Source: Actinomadura atramentaria DSM 43919
GTDB lineage: Bacteria > Actinomycetota > Actinomycetes > Streptosporangiales > Streptosporangiaceae
Length of the DNA stretch: 64,000 nt
Direction of reading: 5' to 3'
Assembly (NCBI RefSeq): GCF_000381885.1
Contig: NZ_KB907224.1
Location: 91,271 to 155,270 of the forward strand
Shown here: piece by piece, positions 1-7,877 of the stretch
How the letters are laid out: each line of letters opens with the position of its first letter
How positions within the stretch are numbered: the stretch's first letter is position 1
Translations under genes and position numbers: made by a program
Notes under the pieces: model-generated
Told to the model about the DNA's origin: nothing
The model's input: the letters and a program-made list of their open reading frames with translations, nothing else
The model's database searches: none

Positions 1-663
1 CTGGACGACTACGGGCTGAAGAACGTCATCGACCTGCGCAGCGACACCGAGGTGCGGCTGGAAGGCCCCGGCCCCCTCGCCCGGACGCCCTCGGTCACCC
101 TGCACCACCTGTCGCTGTTCGCCGAGGGCGGCCGCAACACCGACGTGGCGGCGGACGTCGCCGCCGGCGCCCCGGACCGCATCGACGCCGACAAGGTGCT
201 GCCGTGGCAGTCGCGGCGGTCCGACGGCAGCGAGCAGGACCGGTCCGTCTCCCACTACCTGGGGTACCTGCGCGAGCGGGGCGACTCGATCGTCGCGGCG
301 CTGCGGGTGATGGCCCGCACGGACGGGTCCTCGATCGTCCACTGCGCGGCGGGCAAGGACCGCACGGGCGTGGTGTGCGCGCTGGCGCTGGAGTCGGTGG
401 GCGTCCACCGGGAGGCGGTCGTGGCGGACTACGTCGCGACGGGCGACCGGCTGGCGGGCATCCTGGCGCGGCTGCGCGGCAGCGGCACCTACGCCGACGA
501 CCTGGACCGGCGGCCCGCCGACACCCACCGCCCGCACGCGGAGATCATGGAGAAGTTCCTGGCGCGGGTGGACGAGGAGTTCGGCGGCCCGCTGGGCTGG
601 CTGGCCGGGCACGGGTGGACGCCGGAGGACACCGGCGCGCTCACCGAACGCCTCGTCGGCTGA
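1..663 (+). CDS. Tyrosine-protein phosphatase, 3' part only
   Basis: The gene runs in from outside the window; 220 residues are visible and the reading frame is open from base 1. The product resembles the bacterial Tyr/Ser phosphatases of the Y_phosphatase3 (MptpB-like) family. The visible N-terminal part holds the strand VIDLRS followed by a conserved Glu, and the catalytic P-loop is HCAAGKDRTG (Cys nucleophile, Lys and Asp after the glycine, Arg), typical of the MptpB/phosphoinositide-phosphatase-like branch. The helix after the P-loop and a C-terminal region with the family's Leu/Trp-rich end are intact. Expected role: cytoplasmic dephosphorylation of phosphotyrosine or phosphoinositide substrates. 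The family is clear; the substrate is not known. Confidence 0.88.
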   Translation: MDDYGLKNVIDLRSDTEVRLEGPGPLARTPSVTLHHLSLFAEGGRNTDVAADVAAGAPDRIDADKVLPWQSRRSDGSEQDRSVSHYLGYLRERGDSIVAALRVMARTDGSSIVHCAAGKDRTGVVCALALESVGVHREAVVADYVATGDRLAGILARLRGSGTYADDLDRRPADTHRPHAEIMEKFLARVDEEFGGPLGWLAGHGWTPEDTGALTERLVG

Positions 664-736
664 CACGGGCCAGAGACGCGGGCAGACGAACGGGAGCGGG
701 CAACGGAGCCCGCGACCCCCGCCGGAACCCGGGGCG

Positions 737-2407
737 TCAGGACGCGAGGGCGTCGCGGACGGCGTCCTGCGCGGCGGCCCGCAGCCGGGCGTGCAGCTCG
801 GCGTTGACGGCCCGGTCGGTGCGCGCCTCCACGATCCGCAGGCCCTCGCCCGCGAGCGTCTTGGGCAGGTCCGCCGCCGCCTCCAGCCGCCGGTAGGGGA
901 CGCGGTGCGCGGCCGCCAGCGCCTCCAGATCCACGTCGTGGGGGGTGCCGAAGACCCGCTCGAACGGTTCGGGCACCGACGCCTGCGGCAGCAGCGAGAA
1001 GATCCCCCCGCCCCCGTTGTTCACCACGACCAGCGCCAGGTCGGGCAGCCGCTCCCCCGCGCCGACCAGCAGCCCGTTCTGGTCGTGCAGGAACGCCAGG
1101 TCGCCCAGCAGCGCGTAGGACCGGCCGCCGTGCGCCAGGGCCGCGCCGATCGCGGCGGACACCAGCCCGTCGATGCCGCTCGCGCCCCGGTTCGCCATGA
1201 TCCGCACGCCCCGGCGGGGCCGCATCACCTGGTCCAGGTCGCGGATCGGCATGCTGGCGGCGGCGAACAGCAGCGACCCGCCGGGCAGGGACGCGGCCAG
1301 GTCCCGCGCCAGGCGCGGCTCGGACACCTCCGCGACGCCGTCCAGGACGCGGTCGATCGCGGCGGCGGCGGCCAGGTCCGCGCTCCGCCAGGACCGCAGC
1401 CACCCGTCGTCGCCGGACACGACGGGGATCTCGACCTCGGGCGCGACCTGCGTCGCCGACCGGACCGGGTCGGGCCACCGCGTCAGGTCGGGGGCCAGGA
1501 CGATGTGCTCCTCGGCGCGGCGCAGCAGCGACAGCACCGGCCGCGACAGGCCGGGCTTGCCGAGCGTCACCACCACGTCGGGGCGGTGCCGCTCCACGAA
1601 CTCCGGGACGCCGAGCAGGAAGTGGTGCGCCGACAGGGCGTGGTCGCCGTAGCGGCCGTTGCCGCTGGGCTCCGACAGCACCGGCCAGCCCGCCATCGAC
1701 GCCGCCGCGACGTACCGCTTGACGTTGACCGCGCCGTCCCCGACGACCAGCACGCCGCGCCGCGTCGGGGGGACGTGCAGCACCGACCCGGGCGTCGCGG
1801 CCCGCACGCGCGTCCACGCGCCGGTCGCGTCGCCGTCCAGCGGCTCGCACCAGGTGTCGTCGCCGTCGGGGACGAGGGGTTCGCGGAACGCGGCGTTGAG
1901 GTGGACGGGTCCGGGCGCGGGCGCCTGCGCGACGCCCCACGCGCGGCTGACCAGCGACCGCCAGTACGCGACCATCCCGGGCCGGTTCTCCGGGACGCCG
2001 ATCTCGGTGCTCCACCGCGCGGCGGTGCCGTAGATCTTGACCTGGTCGATGGTCTGGTTCGCGCCGGTGGCGCGCAGCTCGGGGGGCCGGTCGGCGGTGA
2101 CGACGATCAGCGGGACGCCGGACTCGGCGGCCTCCACCACGGCGGGGTGGAAGTTCGCAGCGGCGGTCCCGGAGGTGCAGACCAGCGCGACGGGCCGCGC
2201 GGACCGCTTGGCCAGGCCGAGGCCGAGGAACGACGCGGACCGCTCGTCCACGCGCACGTGCAGGCGGACGCGTCCGGCGCGCTCGGCGTCGTGCAGGGCC
2301 AGCGCGAGCGGCGCGGACCGCGAGCCGGGGGCCAGGACGGCGTCGGTCATCCCGCAGCGCAGCAGCTCGTCGACCAGCACGGTGGCCAGCGCGGTGGCGG
2401 GGTTCAC
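737..2407 (-). CDS. menD: 2-succinyl-5-enolpyruvyl-6-hydroxy-3-cyclohexene-1-carboxylate synthase
   Basis: ThDP-dependent second enzyme of menaquinone synthesis: joins isochorismate and 2-oxoglutarate with release of CO2. The 556-residue product starts VNPATALATVLVDELL, has the N-terminal APGSRSAPLA motif of MenD and a C-terminal ThDP/Mg2+ segment beginning GDLAFLHDQNGLL and including VVNNGGGGIFSLLPQ. The GTG start at 2407 is chosen because it overlaps the TGA of menC by 4 nt (GTGA), implying translational coupling; starts further upstream would read through the menC tail repeats. Lies downstream of menC on the same strand. Length and motifs are normal for the family. Confidence 0.95.
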   Translation of the reverse strand: MNPATALATVLVDELLRCGMTDAVLAPGSRSAPLALALHDAERAGRVRLHVRVDERSASFLGLGLAKRSARPVALVCTSGTAAANFHPAVVEAAESGVPLIVVTADRPPELRATGANQTIDQVKIYGTAARWSTEIGVPENRPGMVAYWRSLVSRAWGVAQAPAPGPVHLNAAFREPLVPDGDDTWCEPLDGDATGAWTRVRAATPGSVLHVPPTRRGVLVVGDGAVNVKRYVAAASMAGWPVLSEPSGNGRYGDHALSAHHFLLGVPEFVERHRPDVVVTLGKPGLSRPVLSLLRRAEEHIVLAPDLTRWPDPVRSATQVAPEVEIPVVSGDDGWLRSWRSADLAAAAAIDRVLDGVAEVSEPRLARDLAASLPGGSLLFAAASMPIRDLDQVMRPRRGVRIMANRGASGIDGLVSAAIGAALAHGGRSYALLGDLAFLHDQNGLLVGAGERLPDLALVVVNNGGGGIFSLLPQASVPEPFERVFGTPHDVDLEALAAAHRVPYRRLEAAADLPKTLAGEGLRIVEARTDRAVNAELHARLRAAAQDAVRDALAS

Positions 2408-3453
2408 CGGCCGGGCCCCGTGCTGAGACCCGTGCTGCTGCCCGTGTTGAGACCCGTGCTGAGACCCGTGTCGATGCCGAGGGCGGCCCAGCCGCCGGGC
2501 GGGGCGGGCAGGAACGCGGCCGCGGCGGCGGCGCGCTCGCGCCACCGGGCGGTCTCGGGGGCGCCGGCGGCGGGTTCGCGGGCGGCGAGCGCGGTCTCGT
2601 CCACCGCGGGCCGCCGGACGGTCAGGGCCCCGCCGACGGCGACGAGCGGGTCGGCGGCGACGTCGCCCTCCAGCAGCGACAGCGTCCCGAGCCCGCACGC
2701 GAACGGCAGCTCGGGCAGCGCCGCCGCCAGCGCCAGCCCCGCCGCCAGCCCGATCGACGTCTCGACGGCGCTGGACACCACGACGGGCAGGCCGACGGCC
2801 TCGGCGACGCGCAGCGCGGCGCGGACGCCGCCGAGCGGCTGCGCCTTGAGCACGACGATGTCGGCGGCGTCGGCGGCGCGGACGCGCAGCGGGTCCTCGG
2901 CGCGGCGGATGGACTCGTCGGCGGCGATCGGGGTGTCCACGCGCCGCCGGACGGCCGCGAGCTCCTCGACGGTCGCGCAGGGCTGCTCGGCGTACTCCAG
3001 CTCGTAGCGGTCCAGGGAGCGGATCATCGCGGCGGCGCGGTCGACGTCCCAGCCGCCGTTGGCGTCCACGCGGATCCGCCCGGCGGGGCCGAGGGCGTCG
3101 CGGACGGCCTCGACGCGCGCCAGGTCGGCGGCGTCGGACGCGGCGGGGTCGGGCCCGGGTTCGGCGACCTTGACCTTGGCGGTGCCGCACCCGGACTCCT
3201 TGGCCATCGCGTACGCGCGGTCGGGGTCCACGGCGGGGATGGTCGCGTTGACGGGCACGGTGTCGCGGACGGGGGCGGGCCAGCCGTCGCGGGCGGCCTC
3301 GACGGCGGCCGCGAGCCACCGGCTGGCCTCGCCGGGCCCGTAGTCCAGGAACGGCGAGAACTCGCCCCATCCCGCCGGGCCGCGCAGCAGCGCGCCCTCC
3401 CGCCGCGTGATGCCGCGGAACCGCGTCCGCATCGGGATGGCGTAGACCCGCAC
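2404..3453 (-). CDS. menC: o-Succinylbenzoate synthase
   Basis: Enolase-superfamily dehydratase that converts SHCHC to o-succinylbenzoate in menaquinone synthesis. The 349-residue product shows the superfamily landmarks in order: KVKV (catalytic lysine region), DANGGWD, EQP and ADES metal ligands, then VLKAQPLGG with the second lysine. The GTG start at 3453 has an AGGGGG ribosome site 8 nt upstream. The C-terminus ends in a run of STGL/NTG-type units from a 12-bp tandem repeat, not part of the enzyme fold. Directly upstream of menD, with a 4-nt overlap. Confidence 0.94.
   Translation of the reverse strand: MRVYAIPMRTRFRGITRREGALLRGPAGWGEFSPFLDYGPGEASRWLAAAVEAARDGWPAPVRDTVPVNATIPAVDPDRAYAMAKESGCGTAKVKVAEPGPDPAASDAADLARVEAVRDALGPAGRIRVDANGGWDVDRAAAMIRSLDRYELEYAEQPCATVEELAAVRRRVDTPIAADESIRRAEDPLRVRAADAADIVVLKAQPLGGVRAALRVAEAVGLPVVVSSAVETSIGLAAGLALAAALPELPFACGLGTLSLLEGDVAADPLVAVGGALTVRRPAVDETALAAREPAAGAPETARWRERAAAAAAFLPAPPGGWAALGIDTGLSTGLNTGSSTGLSTGPGR
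2422..2469. repeat. 12-bp tandem repeat in the menC tail
   Basis: Four consecutive 12-bp units close to GCTGAGACCCGT (the second unit differs at a few positions). On the minus strand they encode the Ser/Asn-Thr-Gly-Leu tail of MenC and stay in frame. They end about 15 nt before the menD start codon, so copy-number change would lengthen or shorten MenC and move nothing else. Confidence 0.9.
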
Positions 3454-3522
3454 CCGCTGAACCCCCTGACCTTCCCGCGCCGTATCAGCCGTGTCCGGCG
3501 GGCTCGGCCGCCGATCGGATTC

Positions 3523-4422
3523 CTAGTAGTACCACGGGAAACGCGACCAATCGGGCTCGCGCTTCTCCAGGAACGAGTCGCGGCCCTCGGCGGCCTCGTC
3601 GGTGCCGTAGGCCAGCCGCGTGGTCTCCCCGGCGAACACCTGCTGGCCGACCAGACCGTCGTCGATCATGTTGAACGCGAACTTGAGCATGCGCTGGGCG
3701 GTGGGGCTCTTGCCGTTGACCTTGCGCGCCCACTCCAGGGCGGTGCGCTCCAGTTCGGCGTGCGGGACGACGGCGTTGACCATGCCCATGCGGTGGGCGT
3801 CCTCGGCGTCGTAGGTGTCGCCGAGGAAGAAGATCTCGCGGGCGAACTTCTGGCCGACCTGCCGCGCCAGGTACGCCGACCCGAACCCGCCGTCGAAGCT
3901 GGCCACGTCGGCGTCGGTCTGCTTGAACCGGGCGTGCTCGCGGCTGGCCAGCGTCAGGTCCGCCACGACGTGCAGGCTGTGCCCGCCGCCCGCCGCCCAG
4001 CCCGGCACCACGCAGATCACGACCTTGCCCATGAACCGGATGAGGCGCTGCACCTCCAGGATGTGCAGCCGCCCGGCGCGCGCCGGGTCGATGGTGTCGG
4101 AGGTGTCGCCCTCGGCGTACTTGTAGCCGTCCTTGCCGCGGATGCGCTGGTCCCCGCCCGAGCAGAACGCCCAGCCGCCGTCCTTGGGGGACGGGCCGTT
4201 GCCGGTCAGCAGCACGCAGCCGACGTCGCTGGACATCCGCGCGTGGTCCAGCGCCCGGTACAGCTCGTCGACGGTGTGGGGCCGGAACGCGTTGCGGACC
4301 TCGGGCCGGTCGAACGCGATCCGCACCGTGCCGTGCCCGACCGCCCGGTGGTAGGTGATGTCGGTGAAGCCGAACCCCTCCACCTCCCGCCACGCCGACG
4401 GGTCGAACAGCTCCGAGACCAT
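3523..4422 (-). CDS. menB: 1,4-Dihydroxy-2-naphthoyl-CoA synthase
   Basis: Crotonase-fold enzyme closing the second ring of the naphthoquinone from o-succinylbenzoyl-CoA. The product has 299 residues, starting MVSELFDPSAW. CSGGDQ and GWAAGGGHSLH form the CoA and oxyanion-hole regions. The QTDADVASFDGG stretch carries Asp where bicarbonate-dependent enzymes such as E. coli MenB carry Gly, so this is the bicarbonate-independent (type II) form known from mycobacteria. The C-terminal SRFPWYY is typical of actinobacterial MenB. A purine-rich GGAAGGGAAG precedes the ATG. Separated from menC by 69 nt; with menDC and menE it gives most of the pathway from isochorismate to DHNA-CoA. Confidence 0.95.
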   Translation of the reverse strand: MVSELFDPSAWREVEGFGFTDITYHRAVGHGTVRIAFDRPEVRNAFRPHTVDELYRALDHARMSSDVGCVLLTGNGPSPKDGGWAFCSGGDQRIRGKDGYKYAEGDTSDTIDPARAGRLHILEVQRLIRFMGKVVICVVPGWAAGGGHSLHVVADLTLASREHARFKQTDADVASFDGGFGSAYLARQVGQKFAREIFFLGDTYDAEDAHRMGMVNAVVPHAELERTALEWARKVNGKSPTAQRMLKFAFNMIDDGLVGQQVFAGETTRLAYGTDEAAEGRDSFLEKREPDWSRFPWYY

Positions 4423-4527
4423 GACTTCCCTTCCTGGACGGCCGCGCGCGCCCGGCCGCGCCGGCGCGCACCGGGCCGCCCGGGGCGGCCGGTGCGCATA
4501 TTCAACCGGGCCGCGATGTGAACGCGT

Positions 4528-4953
4528 TCAGCGGGGTGCCCCCGCGTCGGGGACCTGCCCGTCCCCGCCTGGCGGTGGGCCCCACAGGGCGGGCGTGTCC
4601 GGTTCCGCCGGGCGGCGCGGCGCGCGCGGCCCGGCCTCGGCGGCGTCGGCGAGGCGCTCCAGCGCGCCCGCCAGCAGCTCGGCCTGCCGGCGCTGCTGCC
4701 GCGCCACCCACGCCGAGAAGAACAGGAACCCCCCGATCACGCAGCACGCCAGCCCCAGCAGGCCGCCGGAGATGAGGTAGGGGAGCTGCTCGAACTCGTA
4801 CGGGGTGTGCGCCGCCCCGTACCAGCCGAGGCCGATCAGCACCGGGCCGAGCGCCATCAGCACCGCGCCCGCCGTCGACAGCCACCGGTCGGCGGCCCGC
4901 TCCACGACCCGGCCGCGCGGCGGCTGCCCGTTCACGCCGTTCACGCCGTTCAT
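4528..4953 (-). CDS. Small membrane protein, last gene of the Liv-type cluster
   Basis: Not recognised as a named family. 141 residues: an N-terminal Asn-Gly-Val repeat (from a 9-bp tandem repeat), then two hydrophobic segments at about residues 27-47 and 59-81 (the second holds GGLLGLACCVIGGFLFF), followed by a charged, probably cytoplasmic helix and a Pro/Gly-rich end. The ATG at 4953 lies 1 nt after the stop of the anchored-protein gene, so it is co-translated with the importer cluster. A structural or assembly role next to the anchored protein is inferred from position only. Confidence 0.7.
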   Translation of the reverse strand: MNGVNGVNGQPPRGRVVERAADRWLSTAGAVLMALGPVLIGLGWYGAAHTPYEFEQLPYLISGGLLGLACCVIGGFLFFSAWVARQQRRQAELLAGALERLADAAEAGPRAPRRPAEPDTPALWGPPPGGDGQVPDAGAPR

Positions 4954-4954
4954 G

Positions 4955-6367
4955 TCAGCGCCTCCCGCGCAGGTCGGGCACGCCGACGGGATGGCCGGAC
5001 GCGCAGGTGCCGCCGGGGAACATCGCCGCGTCGAACCGCCGCAGGCCCCACGCGGCCGCGAACGCGGCGACGACGCCGCCCGCGACGAGCGCGCCGGGCA
5101 GGCCGCCGAACGCGGCGGCCGGGGCGGTGGCGGGCGCGCCGCCCGCGACCTGCGGGAGGCGCACGTCGGGTTGCGCGTCCGGCGCGGACACCGGCGCGGC
5201 GCCGTCGGGGGACGGCGGCGAGCCGGGCAGGCCGCCGGCGTCGATGGGCGGGGCGGCGGTCGCGTCGGCGGTGGTGTTGCCGAGCACGATGACGATCTTG
5301 GGGGCGAGGTCGAACAGGAACCCGAGATCCTTCAGGTCCTGCGGCGACATGGTCTGCTTCAGCAGTTCCAACGGTCCGTCGAGGGCGGCGCGCAGCGGCC
5401 GGGTGTCCCAGACGATCTTGGGGCCGGTGGCGGCGGCGGTGGCGTGCGCGCCGTCCACGGTCCGCTTCACGCCGCCGCGCTGGAAGGTGAAGCCGAGGTC
5501 GGCCAGAGTCTTCTTCTGGTCGCCGGGCAGGAACGGCTTCCCGCCGACGCGGACGTCCCCGGAATCGCTGATGGTCACGTCCTGGCCGAGGACCTTCAGG
5601 CCCCGGTAGGCGGCCGATCCGGTCGCCGTGCCGTGCCGGGCGTCGCTGGAGGCGGCGGCGCGCGCGGTGACGCGGTCGATGGTGACCAGGCCGCCGAACA
5701 GGGAGGATTTCGGCATGGTCGCGGACACGGCCGCGCCCGCCGACGTGCCGGTCACGGTGCCGTCCGCCGAGCACGCGAGGCCGCGGAAGCCGATCATGCC
5801 CGCGAGGTCGGGCAGCGGGACGGACGTGGTACCGAGGTTCAGCGTGCCGAGGCTGTCGCGGGGCGGGCCGCCCTCGGTGGCGGCGGTGGCGTGCCGGTCC
5901 CGGGCGGCGGCGGCCATGCCGGGGTCCTTGGACGCCTTCGCGGGGCCGCCGGGCGCGGCGGCGCGCGCCCACGCGGGCCAGGCCGCCTTGTCGCTCTTGA
6001 TGAGCTGCGGGAGTCCCTCGGCGATCGTGGTGCCCGGCCACAGGGCGCTGGAGACGGCCTGCGCGCTGCCGGACTGCATGGTCACGCCCGCGTAGGTGAA
6101 GTTGATCTCGACCTGCGGGTCGGCGGGGACGGGGATGGCCTTGTCGTAGATCAGGATCGACAGCGGGGAGGCGCTGCCCGACAGCGTCCAGCCGCCCAGG
6201 TCTTTCGGCGCGGCGTGGACGGGCTGGAGCGGGCACACCGACCAGGCGACGGCGACCGCGCCGCCCGCCGCCGCGACCCGGCCGACCCCGCGCCGAACCG
6301 TCCGGCCCGTCCGGCCCGTCCGGCAGCGCGTCCGGCCGCGCCGCCGCGTCCCGTGTTCGTGCTTCAC
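4955..6367 (-). CDS. Exported, C-terminally membrane-anchored protein coupled to a Liv-type importer
   Basis: Function unknown. The 470-residue product has an Arg-rich N-terminus, a hydrophobic export segment at about residues 32-43 and a likely cleavage after PVHAA. The mature part is rich in Thr/Ser/Ala and beta-prone, with segments such as GLKVLGQDVTISDSGDV that resemble the secreted choice-of-anchor P type; a Pro-rich linker follows, then a single C-terminal membrane segment (GALVAGGVVAAFAAAWGL) and a short basic tail. The GTG start at 6367 overlaps the livF stop by 4 nt (GTGA). The layout suggests a surface protein working with the importer, perhaps in substrate capture. That role is inference. 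Confidence 0.75.
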   Translation of the reverse strand: MKHEHGTRRRGRTRCRTGRTGRTVRRGVGRVAAAGGAVAVAWSVCPLQPVHAAPKDLGGWTLSGSASPLSILIYDKAIPVPADPQVEINFTYAGVTMQSGSAQAVSSALWPGTTIAEGLPQLIKSDKAAWPAWARAAAPGGPAKASKDPGMAAAARDRHATAATEGGPPRDSLGTLNLGTTSVPLPDLAGMIGFRGLACSADGTVTGTSAGAAVSATMPKSSLFGGLVTIDRVTARAAASSDARHGTATGSAAYRGLKVLGQDVTISDSGDVRVGGKPFLPGDQKKTLADLGFTFQRGGVKRTVDGAHATAAATGPKIVWDTRPLRAALDGPLELLKQTMSPQDLKDLGFLFDLAPKIVIVLGNTTADATAAPPIDAGGLPGSPPSPDGAAPVSAPDAQPDVRLPQVAGGAPATAPAAAFGGLPGALVAGGVVAAFAAAWGLRRFDAAMFPGGTCASGHPVGVPDLRGRR

Positions 6368-7068
6368 GCCGCTCCTCCCAGGTACAGCTCCGCCAGGTCC
6401 GCTCCGATGCGGCGCGGCGGTCCGGCCGCCGCGATCCGGCCGTGGACGAGCACGGCCGCGTGGTCGGCGACGGCGAGGACGGTGGCGGCGAACTGCTCCA
6501 CCGCCAGGACCGTCACGCCGTCGTCGGCGAGCCCGGCGAGGACGTCGTACAGTTCGGCGACGACCATCGGCGCCAGGCCCATCGACAGCTCGTCCACCAG
6601 CAGCACCACCGGGTCGGCGACGAGCGCGCGGGTGAGGGCGAGCATCTGCTGCTCGCCGCCCGACAGCGACCCGGCGAGGCTGCGCCGCCGTTCGGCGAGG
6701 CGGGGGAACCGCCCGAACGCGGTCTCCCGGACGGCGGCCTCGCGGCGTCCGCCGTAGGTCATGAGCCGCAGGTTCTCCTCGACCGTCAGGTTGGGGAACA
6801 CCGCGCGGCCCTCGGGGACGGTGACGAGTCCGGCGCGGGCGAGCGCGCCGGGCGCCGCGCCGTTGACGTGGACGCCGCTGAGGTGGACGTGCCCGGACGT
6901 GGCCCGCACCAGGCCCGCGACGGTCTTCAGCAGGGTGCTCTTCCCGGCCCCGTTCGGGCCGAGCAGCGCCGTCAGCGACCCTTCGGGGACGTCGAGGTCG
7001 ACGCCGTGCAGGACTTCGATGCGCCCGTATCCGGCGCGGACGCCGGTCAGTTCCAGGACCGCGCTCAC
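6364..7068 (-). CDS. livF: Branched-chain amino acid-type ABC transporter, ATPase LivF
   Basis: Second ATPase of a HAAT (Liv) importer. The 234-residue product shows Walker A GPNGAGKST, the Q-loop region, signature LSGGEQQ, Walker B VVLLVDELS and a switch His-equivalent replaced by Gln in VEQF, as usual in LivF. The GTG start at 7068 (VSAVLELTGV) overlaps the livG stop by 4 nt; the longer upstream frame inside livG is not used. Domains and length are normal. Confidence 0.92.
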   Translation of the reverse strand: MSAVLELTGVRAGYGRIEVLHGVDLDVPEGSLTALLGPNGAGKSTLLKTVAGLVRATSGHVHLSGVHVNGAAPGALARAGLVTVPEGRAVFPNLTVEENLRLMTYGGRREAAVRETAFGRFPRLAERRRSLAGSLSGGEQQMLALTRALVADPVVLLVDELSMGLAPMVVAELYDVLAGLADDGVTVLAVEQFAATVLAVADHAAVLVHGRIAAAGPPRRIGADLAELYLGGAA

Positions 7069-7877
7069 GCCGCCCCCTCCCCCGGCCCGAGGTAGGCGTC
7101 CCGCACGCGCGGGTCGGCGCGCACCCGTTCCGGCGGCCCGCCGGCGATGATCCGGCCGGATTCCAGGACGTACAGCGTGTCGCACACGCCCATCACCAGT
7201 TCCATGTCGTGCTCGACGAGCAGCACCGCCAGTCCCTCGCCCGCCAGGCCGCGCAGGAGCCCGGCGAGCGCCGCCGACTCGGGCGCGGACAGGCCCGCGG
7301 ACGGCTCGTCCAGCAGCAGGACGCGGGGTTCGGCGGCCAGCGCCCGCGCGAGTTCCAGCAGGCGGGCGGTGCCGGTCGGGACGGTGTCGGCGCGGTGCGC
7401 GGCGTAGTCGGCGATGCCGGTGCGGGCCAGCAGCTCGTCCGCCCGGTCGCGGGCGCGGGCCCGGGCGGCGCGGCGGCCGAGGGCGCGTCCGGCGGTGGCG
7501 TGGATCTCGGCGGCGACCAGGACGTTCTCGCGGACGGTCAGCGATCCGAACGCCTCCAGGCGCTGGAAGGTCCGCGCCATGCCGCGCCGGGCCCGCTCGT
7601 GGACGGGGGCGCGCGTCACCTCGTCGCCGTCGAGCAGGACGGCGCCGGTCTCGGGCCGCCGCAGGCCGGTGACGACGTCGAACAGGGTGGTCTTGCCCGC
7701 GCCGTTGGGGCCGATGAGGCCGGTGACGGAGGCGGGGCGGACGTGCAGGGAAGCGCCGTCCACGGCGGTGATCCCGCCGAACCGGACGGTGACGCGGGAG
7801 ACGCGCAGGCCGTCCGCGCCGGGCGCGACGGGGTCCAGGAGCTCGGCGGGGTCGGCGGCGGGTTCACCGGGGGGCAT
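7065..7877 (-). CDS. livG: Branched-chain amino acid-type ABC transporter, ATPase LivG
   Basis: First ATPase of the Liv importer, 270 residues with a short N-terminal extension before RVSRVTVRFGG. Walker A is GPNGAGKTT, the LivG-specific MARTFQRLEAF follows, and VEHDMELVMGVCD carries the switch histidine. The signature motif region is PTGTARLLELARAL, in which the usual LSxGxQ is replaced by PTGTAR, as in several actinobacterial LivG proteins. It overlaps the end of the permease gene by 14 nt, so all four transporter genes are likely one mRNA. Confidence 0.9.
   Translation of the reverse strand: MPPGEPAADPAELLDPVAPGADGLRVSRVTVRFGGITAVDGASLHVRPASVTGLIGPNGAGKTTLFDVVTGLRRPETGAVLLDGDEVTRAPVHERARRGMARTFQRLEAFGSLTVRENVLVAAEIHATAGRALGRRAARARARDRADELLARTGIADYAAHRADTVPTGTARLLELARALAAEPRVLLLDEPSAGLSAPESAALAGLLRGLAGEGLAVLLVEHDMELVMGVCDTLYVLESGRIIAGGPPERVRADPRVRDAYLGPGEGAA

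Noticed and set aside
690..715. GC-rich hairpin after the phosphatase gene
   Set aside because: Only a 6-bp stem; too weak to call a terminator.
791..3007. Long open frame on the plus strand opposite menD and menC
   Set aside because: Arg/Gly/Pro-rich with no recognisable domain; an antisense shadow of GC-rich genes. Similar frames lie opposite many other genes in the window.
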